Assembly (NCBI GenBank): GCA_900491605.1
Contig: UESW01000083.1
Coordinates: 1 to 64,000 of the forward strand
DNA from: Calamus simplicifolius
Taxonomy: Eukaryota > Streptophyta > Magnoliopsida > Arecales > Arecaceae
Length of the DNA stretch: 64,000 nt
Direction: 5' to 3'
The translations under genes and the position numbers were made by a program. Positions 59,895-64,000 of the stretch are shown here, piece by piece; position 1 is the stretch's first letter; the number at the start of each line of letters is the position of its first letter. Below the pieces are notes generated by a model. The model searched no databases, had not been told where the DNA came from, and saw nothing but the letters and a program-made list of their open reading frames with translations.

Positions 59895-60084
59895 CGTACC
59901 TGCGAGGTTGGTGGATTTCCGCCCGATGGAATGGCGTTCGGACTCGCGGCCGTCGGGCCGCGGGATATTGATGGAGACGACAGTGATTTGAAAATGTCCT
60001 AGATAGTGAATTTAATTACGGAGATGCTACTCCGTAACTCCGTTACCGGAAGTGGACTGTGGATTTGTGAGTCCTTTTTCATGA
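59895..60084 (-). promoter_or_regulatory. Probable 5' UTR and truncated promoter of the LIN-type gene
   Basis: About 190 bp of single-copy-looking DNA lies between the LIN ATG and the MULE end. The first 100 bp is GC-rich like exon 1. No TATA box is evident. Confidence 0.4.
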
Positions 60085-60811
60085 CTTTTGGCCACGGTTT
60101 AAAAAAATTAAAAAAATAGCTTATTACAAAAATGGTGCAAAAATAAAAACGCCATTTGAAATGGTATTTTCTTCAGCTACATCACCTTCCCTCGGCTCGG
60201 CCTCGTCAGCGGTGTAGCGGATGAGTCGAGTATTGAAATCGCCACTTCGCGATTTCTATCCAAAAATCGTCACTTCAAGTGACAATTTCCTGAGGTTTTC
60301 CCAGCCTGAACCCGATCCCCTTCTTCCCTCACTCTCAAAGCCCTTCCCTTCGCCCAGAATACTTTGCCCACCTCTGCCCCCTCTCATTGGACCATACTCC
60401 ACGACATATCATCTGTACTTCGCCCTCAGTTCCTTCAAGATAGAGATTCACATTCCCTCATTTCTTAAACTGATTTTTATATGCATGCTATCATGTAAGT
60501 AATCTTTAAAGTTTTTTTGATAAAGGAGAAAGCATGAGATGTGTATTTTTTAATCTATGTATAGAGATGAAAATGTGGGAGCATAAATAAAACATGAAAA
60601 ATATTTTTATTTTTCTGTATCATATTTTTTTGACAAGGATATTGGTGTTTTATTTTAGCTATGATATCATTATGAAAAATTAAGTGATTTATCTTAATTT
60701 GTGCCATATGTGGATCTTGGAAACTAATATATGCTAAATGGTACTAAAATATGCATATTTAATTTTTTTTTTAGCTGATCGGAGATAAATTTTGATCACA
60801 TTTTTTTTCAT

Positions 60812-61998
60812 ATGGAAATTGTACGAGTTCTGCTTTATTATGATGGATCAATTGAACATGGCCAAGAAGGAATACATTATAGTCTACCTCCATGTAAACG
60901 TTTGAAATTAAGCACGGGAATACGCTTTGTTGAGTTGGTTGATCAGGTACATAATGTTCTAAACATTCCAGTACATAGATATATCATCAGATTGATGTGA
61001 AGATCTCCAACATTGCATTAAAAATATGTGCTATATCCAATTGAGGACGATGACGATGTGGAGCACATGTTAACATTTCCCTCGAAGTTTTTAGAATATC
61101 GGTATATTGAACTCTATGTTTTCAAGGATGATGTTCCAGAGCCATATAGTGTTGGTCATATATAGAATGTTCAGGACAGTTCTCCTATAGCCAGTAGCAG
61201 AAGCAGGTTAGGACTCTAGTGGATTTCCCAATAATTGAAGGATTTATGCCAGCAGTGCAGAGTGATGATGTGGTAATGCAGAGTGATGATCTGGTAAACA
61301 ATCAGTTTAACATTGATAGTCGGGGAATGGAGTCAGACGAGAGTGCAGATGATGACTATTGGTCTGAACATGATGACTCAGATGAAGAGTCAAATGAAGA
61401 TGAAGAGTCATATGGAGACGTTATAGTTCATGACACTTGCTTTAGTTCCATTCCTGCATACACTCATCCAGAACCTATTCTAACTCAGGTACATGATCAT
61501 CAAGCCTTTGCATATGAACAAGTACCAGAATTTTATAATGAGTTAAATTTGTATGATGGTGGATGTGTCAGTACTCCGAGAGAGTTACCCTTCAAATCTC
61601 AATTTTGGGATCCATCAATGACTGAGTTTGCTAAAGGGTTATTGTTTAATACTAAAGATGAACTGAAGAGAGCATGTGAAATGTATCACATCAAGAAGCA
61701 TCGCACATATAATGTGGAGTCAAAGAAATTATTCTGGTCAGTGAAATGTGCCTCTTCAAGTACTGGCCAACGTTGTCAATGGAGGTTACATGCTACAAAG
61801 TTGAAGAAGCATGGATTTTTTGAGATCACAAGGTATGAAGGGCCAAACTCTTGTTTATTCGGTAATTTAACTCGGGATAACAAACATATTAGTTTTCGAG
61901 TTATTAGCTATGTTGTTCGACACATTATGGAGAAAGATCCAAGTGTGAATATTGAAGCTATTATAGCAAGCATTATGAGCCATGTCTTGATAATCTGA
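60812..61998 (+). pseudogene. MuDR-type transposase, N-terminal and DNA-binding part only
   Basis: It starts MEIVRVLLYYDGSIEHGQEG (60812), a PB1-like N-terminus common in plant MULE transposases. Stop codons follow near 61000, and the frame is open again over 61219-61998. There an acidic stretch (ESADDDYWSEHDDSDEE) leads to FWDPSMTEFAKGLLFNTKDELKRA and AVEMYHIKKHR/VKCAS..CQWRLHATKLKKHGFFEI, the MuDR DNA-binding domain (PF03108). It ends at NIEAIIASIMSHVL, where the MULE catalytic DDE domain should begin. The catalytic domain and SWIM zinc finger are absent, so it cannot catalyse transposition. Confidence 0.88.
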
Positions 61999-62009
61999 CA
62001 AAACAAGTT

Positions 62010-62985
62010 AAAAGAATTATTAGCTGATTACAAAGCGATAGTAGGACTGAAGTATTTATTAAAATAAAGAGTATGTGGAATCAACTAAGAAAAAGTATCC
62101 TAAGTAAAATTCCTAATCCCTGACTAAGTATCAATGCACCCCTCTACTGCATCGGTATGGTATGATATGATGTATGGTACGCACTTATGAAGACCAACGT
62201 GGCGTACCATGCTTCACATGTAGGATATTATTCTGATACTTGCAAAACCATTTTTATGTCTTAGCAAATTTGACCTTGATTTTTTACTAAAAGATAGACA
62301 ACTTTTATTTTGCATGATGTTTTAGATACAGTGTCAATATTGTGCTTAACCCTTAGGGTTGCCAAGCCTTGTTTGGATTAGGTTTGGACCCATATAATGT
62401 GATATGAGTTAGATTGGGCCAGGCACAGGCTGAGTTCAGAACACCATACTTACCCAACCTGCTTGGCATGAAAGCTCACATCTTTAGTAAATATGGCATT
62501 ATTATTATATATTACTAACATGTCCTTCATATATTCTTATCTATCTTTGATTCTCTGTATTGGACCAGAGATCTTGATCAAATAGGTTGTATCCATCAAT
62601 GATGGTGTAAATTAATCAAACCCGTATTAACTCTGTAATATGCATGATCCCATTTTATTGTTCTCCTTTTCATCCCTTCCTCATCAACACTATGTCCTTG
62701 TCTGCTTCCTCCTCTACACACACCCGCACTTCCCACCAAAAAAAAGAACAAAGAAAAAAGAAAATACCTGGAATGCTTCTGAATGCTTCCCGGTGAGCAA
62801 GGTCGGCGGGGAAGGTCGCTGCACTCGGAAAGGGCACTTGCCGACGAGCAGGCTTGGGAACTCGGGAAGAAGAGGAGGATGCGGGAGTAGGAAGAAGGGG
62901 GGAGGTTGCCGGGGAAGGAAGAAGGGGGGAATCTTTACCGCTCGGGAAGAGAAGCCCCGATCGGGCTCTCGAGCTTTAAAGCCTG
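62010..62985 (+). other. MULE interior between transposase remnant and palindrome array
   Basis: No recognised coding. The AT-rich part (62010-62640) includes TGGTATGATATGATGTATGG-like motifs. A GC-rich part (about 62790-62960) reads as low-complexity frames on both strands and is not convincing as a gene. Confidence 0.4.
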
Positions 62986-62988
62986 AGA

Positions 62989-63184
62989 AAATCGCCACTT
63001 CATGTGGCGATTTCAAGCCAAATAAAATCGCCACTTGGAGTGGCGATTTCAGCTCAGAAATCACCACTCCAAGTGGCGATTTCACTTGGCTTGAAATCGC
63101 CACTTGGAGTGGCGATTTCTGAGCTGAAATAGTCACTTCAAGTGGCGATTTCAGCTCAGAAATTATCATTCCAAGTGACGATTT
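62989..63184. repeat. Array of six 25-bp near-palindromes in the MULE subterminal region
   Basis: Units of the form AAATCGCCACTTGGAGTGGCGATTT start at 62989, 63025, 63058, 63094, 63127 and 63160, each 25 bp, with spacing 36, 33, 36, 33 and 33 bp. Several spacers read CAGCTCAG or its complement CTGAGCTG. Two related units stand near the other end of the element, at 60236-60255 (shortened) and 60264-60288. Confidence 0.95.
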
Positions 63185-63286
63185 CTCCTGCCCATCACCA
63201 TCCTTGCTGATGAGGCTGAGCAGATGTGGCAGTAAAAAATATTATTTTAAATGATATTTTTTACTTTTACATTTCTTTGGCAAAAG

Positions 63287-64000
63287 CCTGGGATCCTATC
63301 CCCTTCTTTTAAAACTGATGCCTACTCGTGAACTTGTGGTTGTACTAACGAATGGCATGAGAGTAGATAGGGGACAATGCAAGGGTACGGTGGTAATTTA
63401 AGGAGTCTTTAAATTGCGCGGCGAAGGCTCGTGACCCTGGTAATTTGGAGGCGGAGGCGGCAGCGGCAGCGGCAGCGGCAGCGGCAACGGCAACGGCAAC
63501 GGCCGGCTTCCTCTGGGACGTCCACGTGTCGACACAGGATAGGCCTTCTAAATTGGATATGCGGCTTAGATCAGGCACGCCGTGGAGCCATCTACTAAAC
63601 ACGAATCGAAAAGTCTGTGCTGGATCGCGTCCAGTCCACTAGCATTGAATGTTTCCATTCGGCAGCAGAGCTGATCTCGCCTCAGGAAAATGTTTAGATT
63701 TGGCGACATGCACCGTCCGCGGACGACGCGACGCGGTTTCCCGCTGGATTATGACACCAGAACCAAGAGTGAGAATTTCTAATCCAAACACCCTGTTAAC
63801 CAAAAATTTCAACAAGAATAAAAGTTCCATTAGTTCTTAAAGCACCTGTTTGGTGGGCAGCCTTCTGGAGAATCCAAATGCCCCTACGTCCGCTCGAAGT
63901 GTTCAATATTTATAGATTTATTTCTTGTTTGAAAGGAGTAAAATTTTGAAAAACAGAGAAGGTTTTATTGGTGACTTTTTCTTGAGAATCGTTCAACACA
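63287..64000. other. Flank right of the MULE
   Basis: It contains a GC-rich trinucleotide-type repeat at 63450-63504 and no recognised gene. Frames of about 60-85 codons crossing the repeat are low-complexity (poly-Ala/Glu) and unsupported. The region may belong to the promoter or 5' end of a gene beyond the window. Confidence 0.4.
63450..63504 (+). repeat. (GGCAGC)n/(GGCAAC)n microsatellite
   Basis: About nine hexamer units change from GGCAGC to GGCAAC part-way. Confidence 0.95.

Larger units (their letters stand above)
60085..63286 (+). mobile_element. Mutator-like element (MULE) with truncated transposase gene
   Basis: The two ends are related in inverse. Left: AAAATAAAAACGCCATTTGAAATGGTATTTTCTTCAGC..GGCCTCGTCAGCGG, spread over 60140-60215. 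Right, inverted: AAAGTAAAAAATATCATTTAAAATAATATTTTTTAC..CAGCCTCATCAGCAAGG over 63190-63270. Both ends then carry AAATCGCCACTT palindromes. The outer limits are taken from CTTTTGGCCA (left) and TGGCAAAAG (right) and are approximate. No TSD was confirmed. The interior codes for the N-terminal part of a MuDR-type transposase. Confidence 0.75.

Noticed and set aside
59214..60002. Plus-strand frames opposite LIN exon 1
   Set aside because: They are Gly/Arg-rich shadows of a GC-rich coding exon.
62714..63169. 151-codon frame with repeated KSPLQVAI-like peptides
   Set aside because: It is a by-product of the 25-bp palindrome array, whose 33/36-bp spacing keeps the frame open; no domain.

Overview
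This is a plant nuclear genome window, probably from a monocot. The evidence is spliced genes with GT-AG introns, first exons that are much more GC-rich than later ones (the kinase, the thioesterase and the U-box gene), and a heavy load of plant-type retrotransposons. A palm-like monocot would fit, but that is an inference and no species can be named from the sequence alone.

Five gene-bearing islands lie between transposons. From left to right they are: a CDKF-type CDK-activating kinase (minus, 5606-9386, two exons); a PLANT CADMIUM RESISTANCE 8-like PLAC8 protein (plus, 29029-32097, four exons); an ACOT13-like hotdog acyl-CoA thioesterase (plus, 41936-42610, three exons); and a large LIN/CERBERUS-type U-box, armadillo-like and WD40 E3 ligase (minus, 47947-59894, about fifteen exons). 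The last island is the MULE transposase remnant at 60812-61998. The host genes are functionally unrelated (cell cycle, metal handling, lipid metabolism, ubiquitination and symbiosis). I see no operon-like or cluster logic.

Mobile DNA fills most of the rest. (1) At 1-5524 is a chromodomain Ty3/gypsy element (Tekay/Del type) cut off by the left edge, with long LTRs and a mostly deleted interior; its right end stops 81 bp short of the kinase stop codon. (2) At 12672-26421 is a complete 13.75 kb Ty3/gypsy Tat-lineage element on the minus strand, with TG..CA LTRs and a 5-bp target duplication (CTTCT). It carries gag, protease, RT/RNase H, a second (archaeal-type) RNase H and integrase. It also has an antisense, apparently intron-containing accessory gene and a tandem array of about ten 142-bp units between that gene and pol. 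A copia-type solo LTR with its own TSD (GTACC) sits inside the integrase region. (3) At 28208-28614 is a 407-bp solo LTR with TSD TATTT. (4) At 34993-35706 is a MITE-like element, with a second, inverted copy at 9728-10240. (5) At 35710-41724 is a nearly full-length L1-type LINE with poly(A), inserted at the edge of that MITE and ending about 210 bp upstream of the thioesterase start. (6) At 45005-45696 is a hAT-like non-autonomous element with an 8-9 bp TSD. (7) A tRNA-derived SINE lies in a LIN intron. (8) At about 60085-63286 is a MULE whose transposase is cut down to its N-terminal part and whose subterminal DNA carries an array of 25-bp near-palindromes; it starts about 190 bp upstream of the LIN start codon.

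The most interesting structures are the Tat element's antisense gene together with the 142-bp array (a likely satellite seed), the regular palindrome array of the MULE, the hairpin-rich block near 43.9 kb, and the pattern of nonsense mutations expected from decay of methylated cytosines in the Tat accessory gene.
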